Part shown: piece after piece, positions 1 to 5,017 of the stretch | Numbering within the stretch: position 1 is the stretch's first letter | Layout of the letters: every line of letters begins with the position of its first letter | DNA from: Gammaproteobacteria bacterium | Lineage (GTDB): Bacteria > Pseudomonadota > Gammaproteobacteria > Pseudomonadales > Azotimanducaceae | Assembly: GCA_002690405.1 (NCBI GenBank) | Contig: NZEI01000022.1 | Location: forward strand, 91,935 to 96,951 | Direction: 5' to 3' | DNA: 5,017 nucleotides | Position numbers and translations under genes: made by a program | Notes under the pieces: model-generated | The model's input: only the letters and a program-made list of their open reading frames with translations | What the model was told of the DNA's origin: nothing | Database searches by the model: none

Positions 1-231
1 ACAAACTCGGAATCGCTAGCAAGCGGCTCGATCGCGGGTTCCCTGCAGTCGATCAGTCAGGACGCGCAAGATGCCCTAGTGGCTTTGGGCTATAAACCTG
101 GGCAGGCTCAGCAAATGATTAGCCAGTTGCAGAGCGCATCGCAAGCTGGCGACACAGAGCAACCAGCGACGCCTGAACAACTGGTATCTATGGCCTTGAG
201 GCAGTTCGCCCGCGGAGGAAGCAGTCCATGA
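1..231 (+). CDS. ruvA: Holliday junction branch migration complex subunit RuvA, C-terminal part (5' end outside window)
   Basis: Reading frame 1 is open from the first base to the TGA at 229-231, giving 76 codons. RuvA tetramers bind the four-way Holliday junction and recruit the RuvB hexamers that pump DNA through it. The visible part is a Ser/Gly/Ala-rich flexible linker (about residues 3-17 of the fragment) followed by domain III, the small helical bundle that contacts RuvB and regulates its ATPase. The diagnostic stretch is DALVALGYKPGQAQQMI (fragment residues 24-40), followed by a second helix pair ending MALRQFARGGSSP. The DNA-binding domains I and II lie upstream of the window. The stop codon overlaps the ruvB start as ATGA, which implies translational coupling. 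The identification rests on the domain III motif together with the adjacent ruvB. Confidence 0.93.
   Translation, partial: TNSESLASGSIAGSLQSISQDAQDALVALGYKPGQAQQMISQLQSASQAGDTEQPATPEQLVSMALRQFARGGSSP
214..218 (+). promoter_or_regulatory. Ribosome binding site of ruvB, inside the ruvA 3' end
   Basis: GGAGG at 214-218 lies 9 nt before the ATG at 228. It is a near-perfect Shine-Dalgarno match located inside the last codons of ruvA. It supports the 228 start and independent loading of ribosomes on ruvB in addition to coupling through the ATGA overlap. Confidence 0.8.
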
Positions 232-1292
232 GCATTGAGCCCGATCGGTTTTTTTCACCGACCAAGGATAGCAACGACGCACGCTTTGATCGTGCGCTAC
301 GCCCCCAAGAGCTGAGCGACTACATCGGGCAGCAAGCGGTCAAAGAGCAGATGCAGATCTTTATCGAAGCGGCGCGGCAGCGTGGTGAATCGTTAGACCA
401 TACCCTGATCTTTGGACCTCCAGGATTGGGTAAAACCACGCTTGCCAACATCATGGCCCGTGAGATGGGCGCCGCGATAAAATCGACCTCTGGCCCGGTA
501 TTGGAAAAGCCCGGCGACCTGGCGGCAATGCTGAGTAATTTGGATCCAGGTGATGTGCTATTTATCGATGAGATACACCGTTTAAGCCCGGTGGTGGAAG
601 AAATTTTGTACCCGGCAATGGAAGACTTTCAGCTCGATATATTGATCGGTGAGGGTCCTGCGGCGCGTTCCCTGAAACTTGAACTGCAGCCGTTTACCTT
701 GGTCGGCGCAACCACGCGCGCGGGACTGTTAACAAGCCCGCTGCGTGATCGCTTTGGCATCGTCCAACGGCTTGAGTTTTACAGTATCGAAGAGTTAACC
801 CAGATCGTCAGTAGATCGGCGGCAAAGCTTGAGCTGCCAATGGAAACCGCCGGTGCCGAAGAAATTTCCCGTCGCTCTCGCGGCACGCCGCGCATCAGTA
901 ATCGGCTGTTGCGCAGAGTCCGTGACTACGCCCAAGTAAAGGGCGATGGCATTGTTACTGCGCAAATCGCTGACGCCGCCCTTAATATGCTCAATGTGGA
1001 TAAAGAAGGTTTCGATACTATGGATCGGCGCCTGATGGCTGCAATTGTCGAGCAATTCGGCGGCGGGCCGGTCGGCTTGGACGCTGTGGCCGCGGCGATC
1101 AGCGAAGAAAAAGGCACAATCGAGGACGTAATTGAGCCGTATTTGATTCAGCAAGGCTACTTGGTGCGCACGCCCCGCGGCCGTGTCGCGACGCCAAAGT
1201 GCTTTTTGCATTTAGGCCTCGATGTGCCCGAAAGGGGTGATAGTTTAGCCAACGAAAATCGTCAGCAGCAGATCCCTAATTTGTCAGAGTAG
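228..1292 (+). CDS. ruvB: Holliday junction branch migration ATPase RuvB
   Basis: RuvB is the AAA+ hexameric motor that drives branch migration of Holliday junctions with RuvA before RuvC cleavage; it acts in the cytoplasm in recombinational repair. The 354-residue product shows the family features in order. Walker A is GPPGLGKT at 63-70 (Lys69). Walker B is DEIH at 114-117. Sensor 1 lies in GATTRAG (160-166). The arginine finger is probably Arg175 in PLRDRFG, inferred from the E. coli equivalent, and the sensor 2 region is GTPRISNRLLRR (219-230). A C-terminal winged-helix DNA-binding domain follows (about 262-332, with GGGPVGLDAVAAAI and PYLIQQGYL). It is somewhat longer than E. coli RuvB because of a polar tail after about residue 335; such tails vary in the family. 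The start is fixed by GGAGG 9 nt upstream and by the 4-bp overlap with ruvA. All catalytic residues are present. Confidence 0.98.
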   Translation: MSIEPDRFFSPTKDSNDARFDRALRPQELSDYIGQQAVKEQMQIFIEAARQRGESLDHTLIFGPPGLGKTTLANIMAREMGAAIKSTSGPVLEKPGDLAAMLSNLDPGDVLFIDEIHRLSPVVEEILYPAMEDFQLDILIGEGPAARSLKLELQPFTLVGATTRAGLLTSPLRDRFGIVQRLEFYSIEELTQIVSRSAAKLELPMETAGAEEISRRSRGTPRISNRLLRRVRDYAQVKGDGIVTAQIADAALNMLNVDKEGFDTMDRRLMAAIVEQFGGGPVGLDAVAAAISEEKGTIEDVIEPYLIQQGYLVRTPRGRVATPKCFLHLGLDVPERGDSLANENRQQQIPNLSE

Positions 1293-1321
1293 CAACGAAA
1301 ATATTCGTTACCTGCGTTGCT
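1291..1321 (+). other. Nested inverted repeats directly after ruvB; possible weak transcription-end or mRNA 3'-end structure
   Basis: AGCAACG (1291-1297) is complementary to CGTTGCT (1315-1321), a perfect 7-bp outer stem that includes the last two bases of the ruvB stop. The alternative inner hairpin AACGAA-AATA-TTCGTT (1294-1309) has a 6-bp stem and 4-nt loop. The two share arm bases, so they are mutually exclusive rather than stacked. No U-tract follows, so this is not a standard intrinsic terminator. It could stabilise or end the ruv message with Rho, or be chance. Confidence 0.35.
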
Positions 1322-1442
1322 ATTGGTATTGTTGCGGGACGAAGGTGCAAATATCGGCAGCAGACGCACAAGCGGCGACTCGAGAGAACATTTAAGATTT
1401 AGCACAGTGATAACCGAGTAAAACAGCGACAAGGATTCTTCA
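1293..1442 (+). other. ruvB-tolQ intergenic region without ybgC
   Basis: The 150-bp gap contains no ATG on the + strand, no recognisable gene and nothing resembling ybgC (acyl-CoA thioesterase), which often occupies this place in gammaproteobacteria. It holds the inverted repeats just after ruvB and the tolQ ribosome site at its end. I looked for a sigma70 promoter for tolQ. TTGTTG (1329-1334) with TATCGG (1352-1357) has 17-bp spacing but a poor -10, and TAAGAT (1393-1398) has no -35. No convincing promoter is visible, so whether tolQRA is read from the ruv operon or from its own promoter is open. Confidence 0.6.
1431..1435 (+). promoter_or_regulatory. Ribosome binding site of tolQ supporting a GTG start
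   Basis: AAGGA at 1431-1435 is 7 nt upstream of GTG at 1443. It decides for the GTG, because the first in-frame ATG downstream would remove most of the first membrane helix of TolQ. Confidence 0.75.
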
Positions 1443-2129
1443 GTGCCAGAACAGATTTCGATATATGAGTTAATTGTCAACGCGACGCTGCTGGTACAGA
1501 TCGTCATGGGACTGCTAGCGCTGGCATCGTTAATAAGTTGGATGATGATCTTTCAGCGCTGGTTATTACTGCGGCGCACACTCAATGAACTTGATGCCTT
1601 CGAAGACCATTTTTGGTCGGGTGTCGACTTGCGCGAGCTGTACTCAGAGCTAATACAAGAAGACGACCTCAACAGTATTGAAAATCTATTTGTTGTCGGG
1701 TTCCGTGAATATACGCGTTTGGCTGACCAAGCGGGCGCGGATGCTGAGGCCATTATGCAGGGTGTCCAGCGGGCCATGCGAGTGGCCCTAATGCGAGAGG
1801 AATCGCGTTTGGAAACCCATCTGCCATTTCTTGCGACGGTGGGTTCAACATCGCCCTACGTCGGCCTGTTCGGCACTGTTTGGGGGATAATGAATTCGTT
1901 TCGCTCGCTCGCCAATATGAGCCAGGCTACCTTAGCGTCGGTGGCACCCGGTATTTCAGAAGCGTTGGTCGCAACCGCGATGGGATTATTTGCCGCTATT
2001 CCGGCGGTCATTGCGTATAACCGATTCGCGGCGCGGGTCGAGGGTTTAATGAAGCGGTTTGAGGCATTCAGCGATGAAGTTACCAGTATCTTGCATCGTG
2101 CCGCCCATGCCCAAGCAACCCAGCAGTAG
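1443..2129 (+). CDS. tolQ: Tol-Pal system inner-membrane motor protein TolQ
   Basis: TolQ belongs to the MotA/TolQ/ExbB proton-channel family. It assembles around a TolR dimer in the inner membrane and uses the proton motive force to energise TolA. The 228-residue length matches the E. coli protein (about 230). Three hydrophobic helices are visible: about 14-36, 127-150 and 169-192, with a large cytoplasmic loop between the first and second. The signature GSTSPYVGLFGTVWGIM (134-150) is intact. Thr145 and Thr178, the polar residues lining the presumed proton path, fall at the E. coli positions. The start codon is GTG, supported by AAGGA 7 nt upstream and by an N-terminus (ELIVNATLLVQIVM) aligning with known TolQ. 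It is the first gene of the tight tolQRA group, with 12 bp to tolR. ExbB is the alternative reading, but the following tolR, tolA, tolB and pal settle it. Confidence 0.97.
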   Translation: MPEQISIYELIVNATLLVQIVMGLLALASLISWMMIFQRWLLLRRTLNELDAFEDHFWSGVDLRELYSELIQEDDLNSIENLFVVGFREYTRLADQAGADAEAIMQGVQRAMRVALMREESRLETHLPFLATVGSTSPYVGLFGTVWGIMNSFRSLANMSQATLASVAPGISEALVATAMGLFAAIPAVIAYNRFAARVEGLMKRFEAFSDEVTSILHRAAHAQATQQ

Positions 2130-2141
2130 GATGTAACCTGG

Positions 2142-2588
2142 ATGGCCACACGACGTAAGCCCATGTCAGAGATCAACGTGGTGCCCTACATTGATGTGAT
2201 GTTGGTGCTGCTGGTGATCTTTATGGCTACTGCCCCATTACTGACTCAGGGCGTCAACGTAGATCTGCCTGATGCGCCCTCGGAAGCGATCACAGATACG
2301 GAAAATGATCCGTTAGTAGTGTCGATGCGCGGCGATGGCGCCTTATTTATGAATACCGGTGCCGCGGCGACCAGTAAGGCGGGGAATAATGGCACCCGGG
2401 TTACGATATTTTCTTTACAAGAACAGGCTGCGAAAATTCTGCGGGCGCGGCCTGAGGTGCCGGTATACATAAAGGCGGATCAAGCGCTTAACTATGGAGA
2501 AGTGGTCCGTGTTATGACGGTTTTGCAGAAGGCAGGAGCGCAGAGCGTGGGACTGATCACTGATCCTCCCGAACAGATAGGTCGCTAA
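2142..2588 (+). CDS. tolR: Tol-Pal system inner-membrane protein TolR
   Basis: TolR (ExbD/TolR family) is a single-span protein whose dimeric helix sits inside the TolQ pore and couples proton flow to TolA; its periplasmic domain may also contact peptidoglycan. The 148 residues begin with a basic cytoplasmic stub (RRK at 4-6), then MSEINVVPYIDVMLVLLVIF. Asp18 in the single membrane helix (about 17-37) corresponds to the essential E. coli Asp23. The conserved TAPLLTQGVNVDLPDA follows at 30-45. The periplasmic fold ends with the typical GAQSVGLITDP (132-142). By eye, the stretch at about 70-87 (NTGAAATSKAGNNGT) is roughly ten residues longer than E. coli. The ATG at 2142 has AGGA at 2128-2131, overlapping the tolQ stop, with a 10-nt spacer. 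An internal ATG (residue 8) is possible but would lose the basic stub. Confidence 0.96.
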   Translation: MATRRKPMSEINVVPYIDVMLVLLVIFMATAPLLTQGVNVDLPDAPSEAITDTENDPLVVSMRGDGALFMNTGAAATSKAGNNGTRVTIFSLQEQAAKILRARPEVPVYIKADQALNYGEVVRVMTVLQKAGAQSVGLITDPPEQIGR

Positions 2589-2592
2589 CGCC

Positions 2593-3315
2593 GTGGTTTG
2601 GGTTCGTAATTACAGCCTGCCGCTTGCACTGGCGCTGTTAGTGCACGTGGCCGCTGCTGCGATGCTGCTGCAAGGGTGGTCGCCCGCACCGAAAATAGCT
2701 GATGTGATAAAGCCTCAAGTAGTAAAAGCCAGCTTGATTGTCATGCAAGCGCCTGCTAAGCCCGCAGCGCCCGCTCCCAAGGCCAAACCAAAGCCTGCTC
2801 CCGTGACGCCCAAAGCTAAGAAGGCCCCTAAACCTGCTGCAACCAAACAGCCCAGCACAGCGGATAAAGCCAAAGCTGCAGCTGCGCGCAAAAAGGCCGC
2901 CGAGGCCGAGGCCGCGGAACGCAGGCGACTGCAGTTGGCGGCCCTCGGTAATATGGCAGATGCAGCATTGGAGCAATCATTGGAGCGTGAATCGGTAAGC
3001 TTGCTGCGTGACGAGGAAGCCCAGATCGCGCAGTCCTATCGTGCGGAAATCTACGAATTGGTGCGGCAAAATTGGAGCCGCCCGCCCAGCGCCCGCAATG
3101 GCATGTCGGCGCGGTTGTTGGTGGAGTTAATCCCGACTGGCGAGGTGATTTCGGTCGCTGTTGTTGAGGGATCAGGCAACGCGGCATTCGATCAGGCGGC
3201 AGAGCAGGCCGTGCGTCAAGCCAGACGGTTTCCCGTACCGGACAATAATGCGCAATTTGAGCGTTACTTCAGGCGTTTCTATTTTTTGTTCCAGCCCGAA
3301 GATCTATTGCGTTAG
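2593..3315 (+). CDS. tolA: Tol-Pal system periplasm-spanning protein TolA (short form)
   Basis: TolA links the TolQR motor to TolB and Pal. The three-domain plan is visible in 240 residues. An N-terminal membrane anchor lies at about 8-28, with His18 matching the conserved TolA/TonB helix histidine; the serine four residues before it in E. coli is Ala here, as I recall for pseudomonads too. A Pro/Ala/Lys-rich stretch (51-90) and a short charged Ala/Glu/Lys helical stretch (91-146) form domain II. Domain III (about 147-240) has QNWSRPPSARNGMSARLLVE, GSGNAAFDQAAEQAV and a final FQPEDLLR. E. coli TolA is about 421 residues, so domain II is greatly reduced. The start is GTG, 4 bp after the tolR stop, with only a weak AGG (2579-2581), which suggests translational coupling. 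TonB is an alternative from the architecture, but domain III and position favour TolA. Confidence 0.94.
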   Translation: MVWVRNYSLPLALALLVHVAAAAMLLQGWSPAPKIADVIKPQVVKASLIVMQAPAKPAAPAPKAKPKPAPVTPKAKKAPKPAATKQPSTADKAKAAAARKKAAEAEAAERRRLQLAALGNMADAALEQSLERESVSLLRDEEAQIAQSYRAEIYELVRQNWSRPPSARNGMSARLLVELIPTGEVISVAVVEGSGNAAFDQAAEQAVRQARRFPVPDNNAQFERYFRRFYFLFQPEDLLR

Positions 3316-3326
3316 GGTAGCCCATA

Positions 3327-3355
3327 TTGTCACGCTATTGCTGTGGTGATAGAAC
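3327..3355 (+). promoter_or_regulatory. Candidate sigma70 promoter for tolB(-pal)
   Basis: TTGTCA (3327-3332, 5/6 to TTGACA) is followed by a 17-bp spacer and TAGAAC (3350-3355, 4/6 to TATAAT). TG at 3347-3348 forms an extended -10 (TGATAGAAC). The predicted start is near 3362, about 24 nt before the annotated tolB ATG. The tol genes of E. coli and Pseudomonas putida are known to be read as tolQRA and tolB-pal units, which fits a promoter in this 70-bp gap. It was found by eye only, and the -10 is imperfect. Confidence 0.5.
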
Positions 3356-3362
3356 CGCGGTT
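3353..3362. promoter_or_regulatory. 10-bp perfect palindrome overlapping the candidate tolB promoter
   Basis: AACCGCGGTT is its own reverse complement. It overlaps the end of the putative -10 and reaches the expected transcription start, a position typical of an operator. It is short enough to be chance, and I do not recognise a regulator for it. Confidence 0.25.
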
Positions 3363-3385
3363 GAAGAAATAACGAACAACATTGG

Positions 3386-4750
3386 ATGAAAAAGGTTATG
3401 CAAGGGATCCGGGCACTGATGAGAACTGCCGGCTGGTTACTGACTGCTGTGTTACTGGTGACTAATGCGCAGGCGGAAAACTCCTTAGATACGATCATTA
3501 TCGATCGTGGTGTAGATGAGCCAATTCGAATCGCCGTGGTGCCTTTTGCGATTGATGTGAACAGTGCTGCTAATGCTGCCATCCTCAATGATCTGCCAAA
3601 TCCTTCGGACATTGTTGCCTTTGATCTGGCACGCAGCGGTCAATTTGACCCCATGGCGAAAGAAAATATGCTGTCGTTTCCAGCGCGTAGCAGTGAGGTG
3701 TTTTTTCGCGATTGGCGTATTTTAAAAACCGCGTACTTAGTGATTGGCAGAGTAGAGGCAATACAGAACGACTCTATGCGAATGAGTTTTGAACTCTACG
3801 ATGTGGCGGGACGGCGCCAATTGCAGGCCAGAGAGTACTTGATCCGGGTCGATCAATGGCGTGATGCCGCGCATCAAATTGCCGACATAATTTACGCCGA
3901 AATCACCGGTGTTCGTGGCGCATTCTCGAGCAAGATCATGTACGTGCTGGCACAAAATGCGGGCACCCCCGAGGCTCGTTATCGGTTAGAAATCGCGGAT
4001 GCAGACGGGCAGCGCGCGCGCACTCTGTTCTCGTCGCCGCAACCCATTCTCTCTGCAAGTTGGGCGCCTGATGGCAAGCGTGTGGCCTACGTCTCCTTCG
4101 AAACGGGTCGCCCGAGTATAATTTTGCAGGACGTCGACGGACCTTATCGTGAACAATTGACGTCCTTTCGTGGCATTAATGGTTCGCCTGTGTTCTCTCC
4201 AAATGGGCAAGAGCTTGCCATGGTGTTGTCCCGGGATGGGGATCCAGAAATTTTCACTATGAATTTACAGACGCGAAAATTACGCCGCATTACGCGCCAT
4301 CGGGCGATCGATACGGAGCCGTCTTGGTCGCCAGACGGTGAACGACTAATCTTTACCTCGGATCGAGGCGGCCGACCGCAAATATATCAGGTTGAATTAG
4401 CCACCAATTTTGTCGAACGCCTCACCTTTGTTGGCGATTACAATGCGCGCGCGCGACTCTTACCTGATGGGCAGCACTTGGTTTTCGTACATCGACGCGA
4501 GGGTGTCTTCCACATCGCATGGCAGGATCTGGAGCGGGATAATATCCTCGTCCTAACGCAAACGAACCTAGACGAATCGCCATCGTTGTCGCCGAATGGA
4601 TCGATGCTAATTTATGCCACACAGTATCAAGGGCGGGGTATACTGGGGGTGGTATCGATCGACGGCCGGGTCAAATACCGGTTGCCATCATCGGTAGGAG
4701 ACGTGCGTGAACCTGCATGGTCGCCTTTTTTAGAGAACGTTGTTGATTGA
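3386..4750 (+). CDS. tolB: Tol-Pal system periplasmic beta-propeller protein TolB
   Basis: TolB is a soluble periplasmic protein that binds Pal through its propeller and TolA through its mobile N-terminus, controlling release of Pal to peptidoglycan. As annotated it has 454 residues. A signal peptide ends AQA|EN at 30/31, with hydrophobic core WLLTAVLLV (17-25). An alpha/beta D1 domain follows (about 34-170; IRIAVVPFAID at 47-57, TAYLVIGRV at 115-123). A six-bladed propeller comes next, marked by evenly spaced turns WAPDG (226), FSPNG (270), WSPDG (314), LLPDG (358), LSPNG (401) and WSP (445). The even spacing of 43-44 residues shows a complete propeller. The ATG at 3386 has no good ribosome site. 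An ATG at 3419 (residue 12) has AAGGGA at 3402-3407 and would leave a normal 19-residue signal peptide, so the true start may be there. The mature protein is the same either way. Confidence 0.97.
   Translation: MKKVMQGIRALMRTAGWLLTAVLLVTNAQAENSLDTIIIDRGVDEPIRIAVVPFAIDVNSAANAAILNDLPNPSDIVAFDLARSGQFDPMAKENMLSFPARSSEVFFRDWRILKTAYLVIGRVEAIQNDSMRMSFELYDVAGRRQLQAREYLIRVDQWRDAAHQIADIIYAEITGVRGAFSSKIMYVLAQNAGTPEARYRLEIADADGQRARTLFSSPQPILSASWAPDGKRVAYVSFETGRPSIILQDVDGPYREQLTSFRGINGSPVFSPNGQELAMVLSRDGDPEIFTMNLQTRKLRRITRHRAIDTEPSWSPDGERLIFTSDRGGRPQIYQVELATNFVERLTFVGDYNARARLLPDGQHLVFVHRREGVFHIAWQDLERDNILVLTQTNLDESPSLSPNGSMLIYATQYQGRGILGVVSIDGRVKYRLPSSVGDVREPAWSPFLENVVD
3402..3421 (+). promoter_or_regulatory. 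Alternative ribosome site and ATG start for tolB
   Basis: AAGGGA (3402-3407) lies 11 nt before an in-frame ATG at 3419-3421, and a GGG (3411-3413) lies nearer. The shorter protein begins MRTAGWLL and has a compact signal peptide close to the E. coli TolB length. The upstream ATG at 3386 lacks any purine-rich site at the proper distance. Confidence 0.45.
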
Positions 4751-4754
4751 TATG

Positions 4755-4763
4755 TGTCATAAT
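4755..4763 (+). promoter_or_regulatory. Extended -10 motif, candidate promoter for pal
   Basis: TGTCATAAT combines a TGN extension with CATAAT, a 5/6 match to TATAAT, just after the tolB stop. No acceptable -35 lies 16-18 bp upstream (GAACGT at 4735-4740), which extended -10 promoters can tolerate. Transcription would begin near 4770, about 78 nt before pal. An extra promoter would fit the known higher abundance of Pal over the other Tol proteins, but this is inference. Confidence 0.4.
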
Positions 4764-4769
4764 TTGGTG

Positions 4770-4824
4770 TACACGCTCGTTAGGGCGGGCGACAGGAGCT
4801 TTGTAGTCAGCCAGTCAGCGTGTA
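4770..4824 (+). repeat. 8-bp inverted repeat framing the pal leader
   Basis: TACACGCT (4770-4777) and AGCGTGTA (4817-4824) are exact reverse complements 39 nt apart. Between them, GGCGAC (4788-4793) can pair with GTCaGCC (4806-4812, one bulged A), giving a two-tier stem in the RNA. The right arm ends 9 nt before the pal Shine-Dalgarno. No U-tract follows, so this is not an intrinsic terminator. The region also has a tandem 7-bp repeat, AGTCAGC at 4805-4811 and 4813-4819, which overlaps the right arm. Confidence 0.45.
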
Positions 4825-4833
4825 ACGCACAGT

Positions 4834-4838
4834 AGGAG
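4834..4838 (+). promoter_or_regulatory. Ribosome binding site of pal
   Basis: AGGAG at 4834-4838 with a 9-nt spacer to ATG 4848 is the strongest ribosome site in the tol part of the window. It fits strong translation of an abundant lipoprotein and fixes the pal start. Confidence 0.8.
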
Positions 4839-4847
4839 AAGCCAGAA

Positions 4848-5017
4848 ATGCTCAGTAGTAATAGACTCTCAGGTTTAATTGCTTTGTTGTTAGCTGCTTT
4901 CGTCATTGGCGGATGCTCGAGCACAGCAACAGCGCCAGTGGAGCAGCAAGAGCCTGTATCAGAACCGCCGGTAGCGGCAGCACCGGTAGAGGAAGCCGAA
5001 GAACCATCTGATTTCGC
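4848..5017 (+). CDS. pal: Peptidoglycan-associated lipoprotein Pal, N-terminal part (3' end outside window)
   Basis: Pal is an outer-membrane lipoprotein whose OmpA-like domain binds peptidoglycan and TolB. Only 56 full codons plus two bases are present. They encode a lipoprotein signal peptide: Arg6, hydrophobic core LIALLLAAFVI (10-20), and the lipobox IGGC with lipidated Cys23. Ser follows at +2, which does not match the inner-membrane-retention Asp and so predicts Lol-dependent export to the outer membrane. The rest is a Pro/Ala/Glu-rich flexible linker (about 24-55), as in other Pal proteins. The OmpA-like domain is not visible, so the name rests on the lipoprotein signal, the linker and the position straight after tolB. 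The gene is 97 bp from tolB, with a strong Shine-Dalgarno. Confidence 0.88.
   Translation, partial: MLSSNRLSGLIALLLAAFVIGGCSSTATAPVEQQEPVSEPPVAAAPVEEAEEPSDF

Noticed and set aside
795..1211. 138-codon open frame on the - strand inside ruvB
   Set aside because: It lies wholly within the conserved RuvB coding sequence, has no recognisable domain, and is rich in residues expected from reading a GC-biased gene backwards.
1346..1396. Small GTG-started frame in the ruvB-tolQ gap (16 codons)
   Set aside because: No recognisable protein, and too short to separate from chance.
1329..1398. Possible tolQ promoter elements TTGTTG/TATCGG and TAAGAT
   Set aside because: The first pair has a -10 with only three matching bases, and the second lacks any -35 at proper spacing.
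2638..3187. Two - strand open frames of 112 and 119 codons across tolA
   Set aside because: They mirror the Pro/Ala/Lys-rich tolA coding sequence, have low-complexity products, and have no start signals.
3161..3349. 62-codon + strand frame across the tolA end and the tolA-tolB gap
   Set aside because: It overlaps the conserved tolA C-terminal domain in another frame and has no ribosome site or recognisable protein.
4770..4824. Intrinsic terminator between tolB and pal
   Set aside because: The inverted repeat has a 39-nt spacer and no following U-tract, and pal is expected to be read with tolB.
1..5017. Mobile element, CRISPR array, tRNA/rRNA or a novel defence or metabolic system
   Set aside because: All coding space is taken by conserved ruv and tol-pal genes in standard order, and no transposase, repeat array or structured RNA gene was seen on either strand.

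Overview
The window carries the end of the ruv locus followed by most of a tol-pal cluster, all on the + strand: ruvA (3' end) - ruvB - tolQ - tolR - tolA - tolB - pal (5' end). This order is the classic arrangement of Gammaproteobacteria. Protein details fit that class: TolQ keeps Thr145 and Thr178 at the same positions as the E. coli protein, and the TolA C-terminus resembles the pseudomonad type. A free-living, possibly marine gammaproteobacterium is a reasonable guess, but genus cannot be read from this sequence.

Layout: bases 1-231 encode the last 76 codons of RuvA, overlapping ruvB (228-1292) by 4 bp (ATGA). A 150-bp gap (1293-1442) follows, where many relatives carry ybgC; no such gene is present here. 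tolQ (1443-2129), tolR (2142-2588) and tolA (2593-3315) are tightly packed with gaps of 12 and 4 bp. A 70-bp gap holds a plausible sigma70 promoter, then comes tolB (3386-4750). A 97-bp gap with an extended -10-like motif and an inverted repeat precedes pal (4848 to beyond the window end).

Function: RuvA and RuvB form the Holliday-junction branch-migration motor of recombinational repair. TolQ and TolR form the proton-driven inner-membrane stator/motor that energises TolA. TolA reaches across the periplasm to TolB and the peptidoglycan-associated outer-membrane lipoprotein Pal. Together they hold the outer membrane inward and drive its constriction at division.

Novelty: this is a conserved housekeeping region and I found no undescribed system. 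The points worth a second look are modest: the absent ybgC, a short Pro/Ala/Lys-rich TolA, an apparent insert in TolR, an ambiguous tolB start, and two intergenic regulatory candidates upstream of tolB and pal.
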